From the NCBI RefSeq assembly GCF_025558425.1, contig NZ_CP094718.1:1860001-1924000 (forward strand): 64,000 bases of DNA, given 5' to 3'. Source of the stretch: Staphylococcus sp. IVB6240. GTDB lineage: Bacteria; Bacillota; Bacilli; Staphylococcales; Staphylococcaceae. Below are positions 38,621-47,431 of the stretch, in pieces. Under the pieces are notes generated by a model. It was not told the DNA's origin and did no database searches. It worked only from the letters and a program-made list of their open reading frames with translations. Numbering within the stretch: position 1 is the first letter of the stretch; each line of letters starts with the position of its first letter. The translations under genes were made by a program, and so were the position numbers.

Positions 38621-38667
38621 TGTCAAATATACCCGACATTCACCATTTATGTCAAATATACCCGACA
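38621..38667 (-). promoter_or_regulatory. Promoter with two operator copies for the XRE operon
   Basis: TGTCAAATATACCCGACA occurs twice (38621-38638 and 38650-38667), spaced 29 bases apart start to start. Each copy is an imperfect dyad. Read on the minus strand, the upstream copy supplies a perfect -35 TTGACA (38655-38650) and the downstream copy the -10 TATATT (38631-38626), with an 18-base spacer. The operator thus covers both promoter elements, a strong sign of repression by the product of 38372-38572. Confidence 0.75.
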
Positions 38668-38683
38668 CACCAAACCAAAAAAA

Positions 38684-38724
38684 CAGGCCAAACACTACAT
38701 TTAAAATCTGCTGTAGCGGGCCTG
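38684..38724 (-). terminator. Terminator after the DUF805 gene
   Basis: On the minus strand CAGGCC and GGCCTG close an inner CGCTACA/TGTAGTG stem with a central loop. A T7 run follows. Confidence 0.8.
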
Positions 38725-38742
38725 AAATCTAATAAACTTATT

Positions 38743-39435
38743 TTAATATTTATATGGGTCATCTTGTTTTTTTCTATATTGTTCTTCTAAATCATCCAAA
38801 TCAGATAATGCTTTACTCTCTTCTGTTACAGAAGTTTCGCTTTTTACTTGTGTTTGCGGAACATGTTGCTGATTTGGTTGTTCTGTATATTTCGGTGAAG
38901 GGCCATATTGATTCGTTTCTTCTTTACTATCTAATAGTGTAAAAATGAAAATAATCAGCTGTACAATTGCTATAACAATCATAATGACACCCGCAACTAT
39001 AAACCAAGGTGATGAATCTGCTGAAAACATTGATGCTGATTCATCTAACGGCTTATCAGATAACAGATCCCCCGAATCAAATAGCGCAATGAAGTAGACA
39101 GTATTGTAAATGATAGATAACACAAAGCTAAAAATAGGTAAAAACATTGTCTTACTGCGATCATGAAATCGTCGTACAAGTAACGCTAAGTTAGGAATAA
39201 TAACTGCAAGACTATACACGGCAATTAAAAGCCATAAAATGACTGAAATAATCGGACCAACAACCGGGACGAAAAGCGTAATAACTGCAATGACTGATGC
39301 TGAAACAGTAATCAACACATGCCATAACTGCATCCACCAATATTCACTACGTCGACTGCGCCCTTTAAAATTTACGTAGTTCGTCCAAAAAAGCTTAAAT
39401 GCTTCTACAAATCCTACTTGTGGATATTCATACAT
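38743..39435 (-). CDS. DUF805 membrane protein
   Basis: A 230-residue protein with an N-terminal DUF805 domain: VGFVEAFKLFWTNYVNFKGRSRRSEYWWMQLW (about 7-38) and the conserved NLALLVRRFHDRSKT (about 82-96), with four membrane helices. The last about 60 residues are a hydrophilic Gln/Glu/Lys tail that looks disordered. DUF805 has no settled function. The start ATG at 39435 follows AAAGGAGG. A single gene. Confidence 0.85.
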   Translation of the reverse strand: MYEYPQVGFVEAFKLFWTNYVNFKGRSRRSEYWWMQLWHVLITVSASVIAVITLFVPVVGPIISVILWLLIAVYSLAVIIPNLALLVRRFHDRSKTMFLPIFSFVLSIIYNTVYFIALFDSGDLLSDKPLDESASMFSADSSPWFIVAGVIMIVIAIVQLIIFIFTLLDSKEETNQYGPSPKYTEQPNQQHVPQTQVKSETSVTEESKALSDLDDLEEQYRKKQDDPYKY

Positions 39436-39626
39436 GATATTTTCCTCCTTTCCTTCACATTTTAAATCTTATCATACTTTATGTAGTAGCCAATAATGAA
39501 ATCGGGTATTTTAAAATAATAGGCATGATTGGTAGCATAAAATGAAATAATAACGGTTAGTATCTTATTAAAAAAACAAATGACGTTTCTGTACCAATAC
39601 ATAATCATGAATCAAAGGAGTTAATG

Positions 39627-40235
39627 ATGGACTTTATTACACGACCAACTACAGATATTGCTAAAGCTTTACTCGGCGTTAAACTTATTTATGAGACCCC
39701 GACACAAATCTATTCAGGTTACATTGTTGAAACAGAGGCTTATCTTGGTACCATTGATCAAGCTGCTCATAGTTATCAAGGAAAACACACACCTCGAGTC
39801 AATTCTCTCTATCGTGAAGGTGGGACGATATACGGTCATATGATGCATCGCTACTTGCTTATTAACTTCGTCACACAACCTGAGGGCGTTCCAGAAGGTG
39901 TCTTAATCCGAGCAATCGAACCGGATGAAGGATTAGAAGCCATGATGCGCAATCGAGGTAAAAAAGGCTATGACGTGACGAATGGTCCAGGTAAATTCAC
40001 GACAGCCATGACGATTCCACGCACAATTGATGGTACACGCCTTAACGAAGGTCGACTAAAGATTGATACAAAAAATCGTAAATTCCCACGAGAAATTGTT
40101 GAGAGCCCACGTATTGGTATTCCTAATAAAGGTGAGTGGACAAAAGCCCCTTTACGCTTTACCGTCAAAGGCAACCCTTTCGTATCACATATGCGCGTAC
40201 GTGATCGTCAAAATCCCGATGAAACATGGCGTTAA
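39627..40235 (+). CDS. 3-methyladenine DNA glycosylase (AAG/MPG type)
   Basis: About 202 residues. The AAG fold motifs are present: [38 protein letters not shown], in which the catalytic Glu lies in ETEAYLG (about 32-38), then [13 protein letters not shown] (about 91-103) and the DNA-facing [13 protein letters not shown] (about 119-131). It excises alkylated purines from DNA. The ATG at 39627 has the better spacing to AAAGGAG; the adjacent ATG at 39624 is equivalent in frame. A single gene. Confidence 0.88.
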   Translation: MDFITRPTTDIAKALLGVKLIYETPTQIYSGYIVETEAYLGTIDQAAHSYQGKHTPRVNSLYREGGTIYGHMMHRYLLINFVTQPEGVPEGVLIRAIEPDEGLEAMMRNRGKKGYDVTNGPGKFTTAMTIPRTIDGTRLNEGRLKIDTKNRKFPREIVESPRIGIPNKGEWTKAPLRFTVKGNPFVSHMRVRDRQNPDETWR

Positions 40236-40237
40236 AC

Positions 40238-40285
40238 CCAAGAGGTTGTGAGAGAAGCGGTTTGGGCTTGAGCAGAACGGAAGAA
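40238..40285 (+). repeat. Degenerate copy of a staphylococcal intergenic repeat
   Basis: GAGGTTGTGAGAGAAGCG followed by TTGAGCAGAA resembles, in reverse orientation, the region 57074-57118. It lies between the glycosylase stop and the terminator at 40326, with no coding potential. Confidence 0.55.
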
Positions 40286-40325
40286 GATGCCACTACAAGC
40301 CATTTAGTGAAGTACATCTTAAGGA

Positions 40326-40378
40326 AAAAGGTGACTGAAGTGAAAGTATATTTAAAACTTTCCACCTCAGTCACCTTT
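40326..40378. terminator. Bidirectional terminator
   Basis: AAAGGTGACTGA and TCAGTCACCTTT form a perfect outer stem that continues into GTGAAAG/CTTTCCAC with a small bulge. It separates the convergent glycosylase and DUF4097 genes. Confidence 0.9.
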
Positions 40379-40404
40379 GCTAGATTTCTATTCTCTCTTC
40401 ATTC

Positions 40405-41220
40405 TTAATCTAATAACGTAACAGTACCTTTATTGTTGATAATTTTGATGACATTACTTTGTTCTTCACTTTGCTGCATGATTGATGTGCAATGAGTAAG
40501 GTCTTCTAAGTCTACAGTACCATCAATATTTTTCGTTGTGATACTGATATTTTGAAGTGCTTTTGCAAATGTTACATCGATATTTCCCAATTGATTATCC
40601 AATGTCATTGGAATATCAGCGGGTACATCATCAAGCGTCGCGTCACCTTTACGTACCTTCATCATTACTTCTTCCACTTGTGAGCCGCTTAAGTCAAAGG
40701 CACCATATGTCAATTGTCCCTTTAATTGACCAATTCGACTGTCCTCTATATCAAATGCACCTTTGTTCATTTTAACTACCAGTTGTTTCGTATTAAGTTG
40801 TTCAACATCGACAGCTCCCCATTCACTCGTTATGTTCAAACGAGATAATTCAGACCGAGGCATTGTTAATGTGTAATGGGCACCTTTATTAATATGAAAC
40901 GGATTGACGTTCACATTCGCTTGTGGGTTATTTTCCCCTTCTAATCCAAGTGTGAGTGTATCTACCTCTTCAGTGATAGCTGGTTTCTTACCATCGCCAT
41001 GCCCTTCTAGCTTCAACTCATCTCCAGCAACGACGTTTAGATTTGTTTTCTTCAAGTTAATATCAATATTTTTTATCGTTTTTGCATTAAATGTATGTGA
41101 TACATTAACGGTTTGTTCTTTATATTTATTATCAATTTTAGAATAATAGAATGCGCCTATTGTTCCAACGAGTGCGAATACGATTCCTACAATTAAAATA
41201 ACAAAATTGAATTTTTTCAT
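40405..41220 (-). CDS. DUF4097 adhesin-like membrane protein
   Basis: A 271-residue protein: one N-terminal membrane helix (about 5-27), then an external region rich in regularly spaced beta-strands (repeating 'IDxxLxxTNLNV', 'LNITSEWGAVDVEQL', 'VKMNKGAFDIEDS', 'GQLTYGAFDLSGSQ'), the right-handed helix pattern of DUF4097. Its start overlaps the DUF1700 stop by 4 bases (ATGA). The set PadR-DUF1700-DUF4097 is a recurrent Firmicute operon of uncertain role, possibly in envelope stress. Confidence 0.85.
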   Translation of the reverse strand: MKKFNFVILIVGIVFALVGTIGAFYYSKIDNKYKEQTVNVSHTFNAKTIKNIDINLKKTNLNVVAGDELKLEGHGDGKKPAITEEVDTLTLGLEGENNPQANVNVNPFHINKGAHYTLTMPRSELSRLNITSEWGAVDVEQLNTKQLVVKMNKGAFDIEDSRIGQLKGQLTYGAFDLSGSQVEEVMMKVRKGDATLDDVPADIPMTLDNQLGNIDVTFAKALQNISITTKNIDGTVDLEDLTHCTSIMQQSEEQSNVIKIINNKGTVTLLD

Positions 41221-41777
41221 CCTCGTGCACTCCTTTTCACAAGATTAACATTAAATTTCAAATATCTAATTAATAAAATAAATGTCCATTTCGTTAGGTA
41301 GAAACATAAAACATACAATATTAACCCTAAACCGAAATATCCAAAAGCTGCAAACCAATCTGGTGTGATCAATTGAATATGGTCATAGAAATGGTTGGCC
41401 CAGAGTAAAAACACAGGCAATCCAATCATCACGATACTCGCAATTGCCAAGCCAACTAAAAATCCTAACACCATTAATACAGGCCCTAACACAATGACAA
41501 AGTTGAGAAAACTTAATGCAATCACTGATAAGATAGCTGCAAGCATATTACGTGGACTTGATGTTTCTTCTACTTGACTCACCGCTGAATCTGCAACTAA
41601 TTCTTTTGCAATCACTTTTGGATCTCCTAATGTCGCAATAATTTCTTCTTCTGTTTTGCCATCTTGCATTCCTTCAATAAAATGATTGTCATACTCCGCG
41701 ACAATATCTTGTTTTTCTTGTTCTGGCAGTCTTTTCAAATGATAATAAAGGGTATTTAAATAATCTTTTTTCGTCAC
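41217..41777 (-). CDS. DUF1700 (HAAS-domain) membrane protein
   Basis: A 186-residue protein. The N-terminal HAAS domain (LNTLYYHLKRLPEQEKQDIVAEYDNHFIEGMQDGKTEEEIIATLGDPKVIAKELV, about 6-60) is followed by three to four membrane helices. HAAS domains are paired with PadR-type regulators and probably bind them. Start and stop overlap the neighbours by ATGA on both sides, so the three genes are one translational unit. Confidence 0.88.
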   Translation of the reverse strand: MTKKDYLNTLYYHLKRLPEQEKQDIVAEYDNHFIEGMQDGKTEEEIIATLGDPKVIAKELVADSAVSQVEETSSPRNMLAAILSVIALSFLNFVIVLGPVLMVLGFLVGLAIASIVMIGLPVFLLWANHFYDHIQLITPDWFAAFGYFGLGLILYVLCFYLTKWTFILLIRYLKFNVNLVKRSARG

Positions 41778-42094
41778 TGTTCCTCACTCTCCTTGATAAA
41801 TACTGATACCACATCTGCAAATTCTTCCCATTGTAGACGCAATTCCTTTAGACGTTCCAGACCATCTTGTGTCATTTGATAATACTTTCGTGCTGGTCCT
41901 TCCGTTGATGCCTGATAATAAGTTGATAAGTAACCTTCTTTGACCAATCTTCTTAAAATCGGATACACCGTACCTTCTGCAATCGACATATGTCTTGAAA
42001 TATTTTGCACCAGTGAATAACCATATTGTGGTTCACGCTTGATAATGAGTAAGACAATCATCTCTAACGCACCCTTTTTAAATTGTACATTCAT
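41774..42094 (-). CDS. PadR-family transcriptional regulator
   Basis: A 106-residue winged-HTH regulator (FKKGALEMIVLLIIKREPQYGYSLVQNI, then IAEGTVYPILRRLVKEGYL at about 36-54, and a C-terminal dimer helix). It heads the PadR-DUF1700-DUF4097 operon. A dyad in its promoter (42129-42180) suggests autoregulation. The start ATG at 42094 follows GAGGTGAAG. Confidence 0.9.
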   Translation of the reverse strand: MNVQFKKGALEMIVLLIIKREPQYGYSLVQNISRHMSIAEGTVYPILRRLVKEGYLSTYYQASTEGPARKYYQMTQDGLERLKELRLQWEEFADVVSVFIKESEEQ

Positions 42095-42128
42095 AACTTC
42101 ACCTCAGTGTGTATTGATTGGTACTAAA

Positions 42129-42183
42129 CAATGTATAGTAGTTATCTTAATCAAAGTATAACACCTACTACTATGTATTGCAA
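42129..42183 (-). promoter_or_regulatory. PadR operon promoter with a spaced dyad
   Basis: On the minus strand TTGCAA (42183-42178), a 17-base spacer and TATACT (42160-42155) form a promoter. Arms CAATGTATAGTAG (42129-42141) and CTACTATGTATTG (42168-42180) are inverted copies with two mismatches. One arm lies between -35 and -10, the other downstream of -10, as expected for a repressor. Confidence 0.65.
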
Positions 42184-42195
42184 GGTACTGTGTTA

Positions 42196-42376
42196 TAAAA
42201 AAGGGAGTGGGACAGAAATCTTTTTCTCTATAAAAGATTTCGTCGTCCCACCCCGGCAAGGGTGACTAGAAGTGAAAAAAGTTTTCAAAAACGCATTTTC
42301 ACTTCAGACACCTACTGCCACTATCCTTATTTCTATATTTAAAGGAAGGAGCTGAGCACTATGTCTCAGCCCCTTA
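42196..42376. repeat. Intergenic repeat block, inverted copy of the 56.7-57.0 kb block
   Basis: Contains GGGAGTGGGACAGAAAT, GTCGTCCCACCCC, a TGAAGTG-type stem and the hairpin GGAGCTGAG/CTCAGCCCC. Bases 42282-42376 match the reverse complement of 56708-56806, and 42241-42272 that of 56932-56962, with small differences. Such hairpin-rich blocks are common between staphylococcal genes. No coding frame. Confidence 0.75.
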
Positions 42377-42380
42377 TCTG

Positions 42381-43082
42381 TTATGCAATGGTATGAACTA
42401 GTGTTTCATCTTCCGTATCTATAAAAAGAAGATATCCTCTTTCAAATTCCGAACGCTGAGGACAAATCATTTCATTCACTTCATCTAAATGAATATCTCC
42501 TGTTGCAATGATATTACCTTCCGAACACATAACAGTATATGTCGGTATCGGGGCACCCTCAATATCAGTAATCTTCAATTGAATATATAATTCTTGATTC
42601 CTAAACATATATTTACTCTGTACTTCAAAGTCATCAATTCGATCGTTTGCTCGCTCAATAATCATCAGTCCATTCAATTGTTGACGTATCTCTACTATAT
42701 CATCATAAGACTGCGTGTGAACGATTATTAGATTGTTTTCAGGTCGTATCATATGTGTTATTTGACATATTCCATGATCCAAATGTGCTAATTCTTCTCC
42801 ATTGATCCATACAGTCAACTCTTTTTTTAACTTCTGTACATCGATCAAATAATCTTTGCTTATATCATAGTCTTGAATACTAAAAGTTTTTGTATAAAAT
42901 ACTGTTTCTTCAAACTGAGACCCCTTCACTTCCCAGCCTCCATCCAATACTGTGATAGCATGCAATTCATGTTTTCCTTTATATTCAAAATACTCGTGAT
43001 GACTGATATAAGGCAGACGATACCCCTTAATACTATTCTCTATTTCTCTTTGTACTATTATTTCTTCACATCTTGCTATCAT
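42381..43082 (-). CDS. Stand-alone GH2-like jelly-roll protein, divergent from AraC
   Basis: A 233-residue protein with a sound start (ATG 43082 after AGGAGAAG). The region GGWEVKGSQFEETVFYTKTFSI through LIDVQKLKKELTVWINGEELAHLDHG and ITHMIRPENNLIIVHTQS (about 47-125) looks like the N-terminal sugar-binding jelly roll of glycoside hydrolase family 2 (beta-galactosidase type). No catalytic barrel follows. It could be a regulatory or carbohydrate-binding remnant of a larger enzyme, or a free-standing protein. The AraC gene with a cupin sensor directly opposite supports a carbohydrate theme. Family call is tentative. Confidence 0.6.
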   Translation of the reverse strand: MIARCEEIIVQREIENSIKGYRLPYISHHEYFEYKGKHELHAITVLDGGWEVKGSQFEETVFYTKTFSIQDYDISKDYLIDVQKLKKELTVWINGEELAHLDHGICQITHMIRPENNLIIVHTQSYDDIVEIRQQLNGLMIIERANDRIDDFEVQSKYMFRNQELYIQLKITDIEGAPIPTYTVMCSEGNIIATGDIHLDEVNEMICPQRSEFERGYLLFIDTEDETLVHTIA

Positions 43083-43225
43083 TAATTCTTCTCCTAATTA
43101 TTCATATGTAATTATTTTTTTACTATAGAAATTTAGCACATAAAAAATAAAAGTTATATTCAATTATAATGAAAATATATGCTAAAATGTTTCCATATTA
43201 TGTAGCAATCAGGATGGTAAGTAAC

Positions 43226-44065
43226 ATGCAATTATTATGGAAAAAATTTAAAAAGCGCCATATCGAAGCAAATATAGATGAGTGTGGCATTGAGGTAGGA
43301 ACGCCTCATACTAGTTATCGTTATGAGGTAAGTAAGGAAGCAGTACTTCATGTTGTCATGTCTGGAAAGGGATCATTTAGTTACAATGGAGAAACGCACC
43401 CATTAGAGACAGGTGATATCTTTTTGTTACAACGTGGCATGCAAGTTCATTATGCCGCCTCTATAGATCATCCTTGGATCTATTACTGGGTCGGGTTTAG
43501 TGGACAACTTGTAACAGATTACTTAAAACGCACACAACTCATTGACAATCCTGTTATTAGAAAATCTGATACCACTATGATTTCTAAATTGGTAGAACGC
43601 ATGTGTTATACAGCACAAAGTTATACGATTGAGCAGTCAGACGATATTCAACATATGAGCGACCTGTACCAATTACTTTACGCATTGTATCAAATATCGC
43701 CCAAGAACCATGAACGCCCCGAAACAAGTATTTATGAAAGTGTTCAAGAAGCCATTCGCTTTATGAATCACTCTTATATGCAGACCATTACAATTGAGCA
43801 AGTTGCGCAACATGTTAATATGAGTCGCAGTTATCTCTACAAGCTATTCAAGCAGAACTTAAATCAGTCCCCACAAAGTTATTTAATACAACTTCGCATG
43901 TCTCAAGCGGCCAAGTTACTACAAGAAACATCACTGCAAAGTCAGGAGATTGCTGCGCGTGTCGACTATCAAGAACCACTTATGTTCTCTAAAGCATTCA
44001 AAAAATTCTTCGGTGTGACCCCTACCGCATATCGTAAAGGTCATACGGCTCACACGATATCATGA
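43226..44065 (+). CDS. AraC-family regulator with cupin sensor domain
   Basis: A 279-residue protein starting at ATG 43226 after AGGATGG. The N-terminal part is an AraC-type cupin (FSYNGETHPLETGDIFLLQRGMQVHYAA, then HPWIYYWVGFSG, about 50-100). The C-terminal 100 residues hold the two HTH motifs (TIEQVAQHVNMSRSYLYKLFKQNLNQSP and SQEIAARVDYQEPLMFSKAFKKFFGVTPTAYR). It resembles sugar-responsive activators such as those of lac or raffinose operons. It is divergent from the GH2-like gene, its likely target. Confidence 0.88.
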   Translation: MQLLWKKFKKRHIEANIDECGIEVGTPHTSYRYEVSKEAVLHVVMSGKGSFSYNGETHPLETGDIFLLQRGMQVHYAASIDHPWIYYWVGFSGQLVTDYLKRTQLIDNPVIRKSDTTMISKLVERMCYTAQSYTIEQSDDIQHMSDLYQLLYALYQISPKNHERPETSIYESVQEAIRFMNHSYMQTITIEQVAQHVNMSRSYLYKLFKQNLNQSPQSYLIQLRMSQAAKLLQETSLQSQEIAARVDYQEPLMFSKAFKKFFGVTPTAYRKGHTAHTIS

Positions 44066-44249
44066 TAGATTGTGTACTAGCAAAACACCTTCATCATTTT
44101 GAAATATTAAAAATTATATAACTTTACAAATTACATTCTTATATCAAAAATTCAATTAAATATAGATTTTTTATTCGTTAAAAAGTATAATTGTATGGTA
44201 TGGCATTGTAAGCCTTTTCTCAATTTACAATTAAGGGGGAATACATACT

Positions 44250-45461
44250 ATGATCGAACTCAATAGTATCACGACTTTGTTTATCGCCTGTCTTTTACTC
44301 ATCATCGGACAAGCAATCATCAATAAGGTTGAGATCTTCAATCGTTTAAGCATCCCAGCACCTGTTATTGGTGGCTTAATTTTTGCGATTATCTCGGCAA
44401 TTTTATCGTCAACAGGTGTTCTTACAATTAAACTAGATGGTAAATTTTTCCAAGACTTCTTCATGTTAGCATTCTTTACAACAATCGGTCTTGGCGCTTC
44501 ATTTAAATTATTAAAACTAGGTGGAAAAGTACTCATCGTTTACTGGATTTTATGTGGTGTACTTGCAACTTTCCAAAACATCATTGGTGTATCTGCTGCA
44601 AAATTATTAAATATTGATCCACTTCTTGGCTTAACAGCTGGTGCCATGTCAATGGAAGGTGGACACGGTAACGCTGCAGCATACGGTCAAACAATCCAAA
44701 ACTATGGCATTGATTCAGCTGTCACAGCTGCACTTGCGGCTGCAACATTAGGTCTTGTTGCTGGTGGTCTATTAGGGGGACCCGTTGTACGCTATCTCAT
44801 CAAAAAGTATGATTTAGCACCTAGCAATGTTGATGCTGTTCAAAAAGACTACTCAGAAATTGATATCAACAAACGTTTGCATAAACACTTCTCACTAAAC
44901 GAAGTATTCTTTATCCAAATGGCAATTATTTTATTCTGTATTGGATTAGGTACATACCTCGGTGAACAGTTCAGTGCAGCGACTGGATTTAACATTCCAT
45001 TATATGTTGCATCTATGTTTATTGCTGTAATCATTCGAAATATTTCAGAACTTTTCAACTTGAACCTTGTTGATTTGAAATTAACAAACCAAATTGGTGA
45101 TATTTCACTAAGTGTGTTCTTATCACTTGCATTAATGAGTATTCAGTTAACTGAAATTTATAACCTTGCTTTACCACTTGTAGTTATCGTGTTATTCCAA
45201 ATTCTTTTCGTTACATTGTTCTCTATTTTCGTTGTCTTCCGTTTACTCGGCAAAGACTACGATGCAGCCGTAATGATTGGTGGTTTCATTGGTCACGGAC
45301 TTGGTGCAACACCAAATGCGATGGCAAACTTAGATGCCATTACGAAAAAGTTTGGTAACTCACCGCGTGCATACTTGGTTGTACCTATCGTAGGTGCCTT
45401 CCTTGTTGACTTACTCGGTGTACCGATTATTACACTATTCATTGAATCATTCAGACCATAA
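44250..45461 (+). CDS. gltS: Sodium/glutamate symporter
   Basis: A 403-residue membrane protein of the ESS family, about ten helices. The two-fold repeated re-entrant motifs are clear: GAMSMEGGHGNAAAYGQ (about 131-147) and GGFIGHGLGATPNAMANLDA (about 344-363). It imports glutamate with sodium. The start ATG at 44250 is preceded by AAGGGGGAAT. A single gene ended by the terminator at 45467. Confidence 0.93.
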   Translation: MIELNSITTLFIACLLLIIGQAIINKVEIFNRLSIPAPVIGGLIFAIISAILSSTGVLTIKLDGKFFQDFFMLAFFTTIGLGASFKLLKLGGKVLIVYWILCGVLATFQNIIGVSAAKLLNIDPLLGLTAGAMSMEGGHGNAAAYGQTIQNYGIDSAVTAALAAATLGLVAGGLLGGPVVRYLIKKYDLAPSNVDAVQKDYSEIDINKRLHKHFSLNEVFFIQMAIILFCIGLGTYLGEQFSAATGFNIPLYVASMFIAVIIRNISELFNLNLVDLKLTNQIGDISLSVFLSLALMSIQLTEIYNLALPLVVIVLFQILFVTLFSIFVVFRLLGKDYDAAVMIGGFIGHGLGATPNAMANLDAITKKFGNSPRAYLVVPIVGAFLVDLLGVPIITLFIESFRP

Positions 45462-45466
45462 AGTTA

Positions 45467-45505
45467 AAAAGCACGATGCCACTTTAAAACTGGCATCGTG
45501 CTTTT
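45467..45505. terminator. Bidirectional terminator between gltS and the CobW-like gene
   Basis: AAAAGCACGATGCCA and TGGCATCGTGCTTTT are perfect complements around a 9-base loop. Confidence 0.92.
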
Positions 45506-45508
45506 CTG

Positions 45509-46717
45509 TTATGCTTGGCGTCTAATTTGCCAACCGTATGGATCTTTTAATTGTGACCAATCTGCATCGATTTCATGTGCTTTCAATAAGCAATCATCAA
45601 GCTCTTTTGTAATAGCTGCTTCGTCTAAATCTATACCAATAACCACAAGCTGTGTTTGACGGTCTCCATATTCTGGATCCCAATCTTCACGAACATCTTC
45701 ACGTTCTTGAAGGATAGCGCCTCGTTCAGCTTTTGGCATCGCTGCCACCCAGTAAGTAACAGGATGAATATCTACCACACTTCCTGCTTGTGATACGAGA
45801 CATGCGACTTCATTATATTGGGCTAACCATGCAATACCTTTTGCACGTACGATGTTTTTAGACATATTTTCCAACCAATCATTAAAGCGTTCTGCATGGA
45901 ATGGTAGACGTCGTTTGTAGACGAAAGAAGAAATACCATATTCTTCTGTTTCTGGTGTATGGTTTTCATGACCGCCTGCTTCTAATTCTTGAATCCAACC
46001 CGCAGACTGACTTGCCTTGTCAAAGTTAAAGAGGCCTGTATCTAAAACTTCATCTAAGTCGACTTGTCCTTTAACTGTTCGAATGACTTTAGCTGTTGGT
46101 TGTAACTTTCTTAACATTGCTTCTAATCGATTCATTTCATCTTCAGAAACTAAGTCTGTTTTATTCAGTATTAGCACATCACAGAATTCAATTTGATCGA
46201 TAAGTAAGTCTGCAATCGTCCGTTCATCTTCTTCACCTACTGCTTGATCTCGATCTAACAATAAGTCTTCAGATTGATAATCTCTCATAAAGCGATGTGC
46301 ATCCACTACTGTTACCATCGTATCCAATTGGCATAACTCTGTTAAATCAATACCAATTTCCTCATCAATATAAGAGAAAGTTTGTGCCACAGGAACTGGT
46401 TCAGAAATACCTGTTGATTCAATCACAATTTGATCAATACCGCCACGTTCTGCGATTGCTTTTACTTCTCGTAATAAGTCTTCACGCAACGTACAGCAAA
46501 TACAACCATTCGATAATTCAACAAGCTTTTCATCTGTACGTGATAAACCGCCACCATCAGCAATTAAGTCTTTATCGATATTTACTTCACTCATATCATT
46601 AACAATCACAGCAATGCGTCGTCCTTCACGGTGATTCAAAATATGATTCAATAACGTTGTTTTACCAGAACCTAAATAACCACTTAATACTGTGACTGGT
46701 ACTTTTTTCTCTATCAT
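45509..46717 (-). CDS. CobW/COG0523 GTP-dependent metallochaperone
   Basis: A 402-residue protein. The GTPase motifs are Walker [14 protein letters not shown] (about 12-24), the metal-binding [10 protein letters not shown] (CxCC, about 70-79), [15 protein letters not shown] (about 100-114) and NKTDLV (about 185). The C-terminal half is the CobW_C domain. A Zur box lies just upstream, so this is the zinc-starvation subgroup (ZagA/YciC-like) that delivers zinc to essential proteins. The start is ATG 46717 after AAGGTGGGG; the open frame extends further with no site. Confidence 0.92.
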   Translation of the reverse strand: MIEKKVPVTVLSGYLGSGKTTLLNHILNHREGRRIAVIVNDMSEVNIDKDLIADGGGLSRTDEKLVELSNGCICCTLREDLLREVKAIAERGGIDQIVIESTGISEPVPVAQTFSYIDEEIGIDLTELCQLDTMVTVVDAHRFMRDYQSEDLLLDRDQAVGEEDERTIADLLIDQIEFCDVLILNKTDLVSEDEMNRLEAMLRKLQPTAKVIRTVKGQVDLDEVLDTGLFNFDKASQSAGWIQELEAGGHENHTPETEEYGISSFVYKRRLPFHAERFNDWLENMSKNIVRAKGIAWLAQYNEVACLVSQAGSVVDIHPVTYWVAAMPKAERGAILQEREDVREDWDPEYGDRQTQLVVIGIDLDEAAITKELDDCLLKAHEIDADWSQLKDPYGWQIRRQA

Positions 46718-46736
46718 GATATAGCCCCACCTTTTT

Positions 46737-46757
46737 AAATCGTAATAATTACGTTTT
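46737..46757 (-). promoter_or_regulatory. Zur box upstream of the CobW-like gene
   Basis: AAATCGTAAT-A-ATTACGTTTT is an inverted repeat with one mismatch between 10-base arms. It matches the Firmicute Zur consensus TCGTAATNATTACGA closely, missing only its last base. It ends 20 bases before the CobW start codon and probably overlaps its promoter. Zinc-bound Zur would repress the gene. Confidence 0.82.
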
Positions 46758-46858
46758 AAAGTATATAACACCGTTCCTCCATTACGCAACCCTAAGTGTT
46801 TTTCAATTTACTTCATGCTATATTGGAAATAGATTAAATGAAAAGGAGTGATCTCTTT

Positions 46859-47335
46859 ATGCTTAATTATCCTTTTATAGATCAAACTCATGTAGATCCT
46901 AGTTGGATTGATCGCAATGGTCATATGAATGATGCCGAATATGCACGTGTTTTTAGTCTTGCTATCGACCACTTCCATGATCAAATCGGTCTATCAACAG
47001 CTGAACGAAAGGCACGACACTATACAGTCTTCACACTTGAAACACACATTACTTATATACGAGAAGTTGAACAAGATCATACCATTGATGTAAAGGTTCG
47101 CATTTATGACTATGATCACAAAAGAACGCATTTCTTTATGGAACTATACGATACGGAAACAGATACATTATGTGCGACTGGTGAAACGATGATGATGGGT
47201 ATTGATTATGACACACGTCGCTCAGCCCCCTATCCAGAAGACATCTATCAACAATTAGCACATTATTACAACGCTCAAGGGGAACAAACATGGCCTACAC
47301 AACAAGGTCATCAAATTGGCATTCCACGAAAATAA
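46859..47335 (+). CDS. Hotdog-fold acyl-CoA thioesterase
   Basis: A 158-residue single-domain protein. HVDPSWIDRNGHMNDAEYARVFSLAIDHF (about 10-38) is the 4HBT hallmark, with the catalytic Asp/Asn region in DRNGHMND, followed by the strand YTVFTLETHITYIREVEQDHTIDVKVRIYDYDHKR. The enzyme would cleave a thioester of CoA; the acyl chain is unknown. The start is ATG 46859, about 9 bases after AAAAGGAGTG; an in-frame ATG at 46838 overlaps that site. Divergent from the CobW-like gene. Confidence 0.8.
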   Translation: MLNYPFIDQTHVDPSWIDRNGHMNDAEYARVFSLAIDHFHDQIGLSTAERKARHYTVFTLETHITYIREVEQDHTIDVKVRIYDYDHKRTHFFMELYDTETDTLCATGETMMMGIDYDTRRSAPYPEDIYQQLAHYYNAQGEQTWPTQQGHQIGIPRK

Positions 47336-47342
47336 CCTATAA

Positions 47343-47427
47343 AGAAACACCGAACAGGACGTACGATGATCAATAGCTGCTTTTGGAATTCATGCATGCT
47401 ATCATCACTACCCTCATTCGGTGTTTT
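47343..47427. terminator. Long two-tier hairpin between thioesterase and ldh-like gene
   Basis: The outer arms AAACACCGAA and TTCGGTGTTTT and the inner arms GATGAT and ATCATC are separated by large internal loops. It is placed where a bidirectional terminator is expected, but its long loop is unusual. Confidence 0.6.
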
Positions 47428-47431
47428 CATA

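Noticed and set aside
42196..42376. A CRISPR array in the repeat-rich intergenic block
   Set aside because: The repeats are hairpins of differing sequence without regular unit length or spacers, and no cas gene is nearby.
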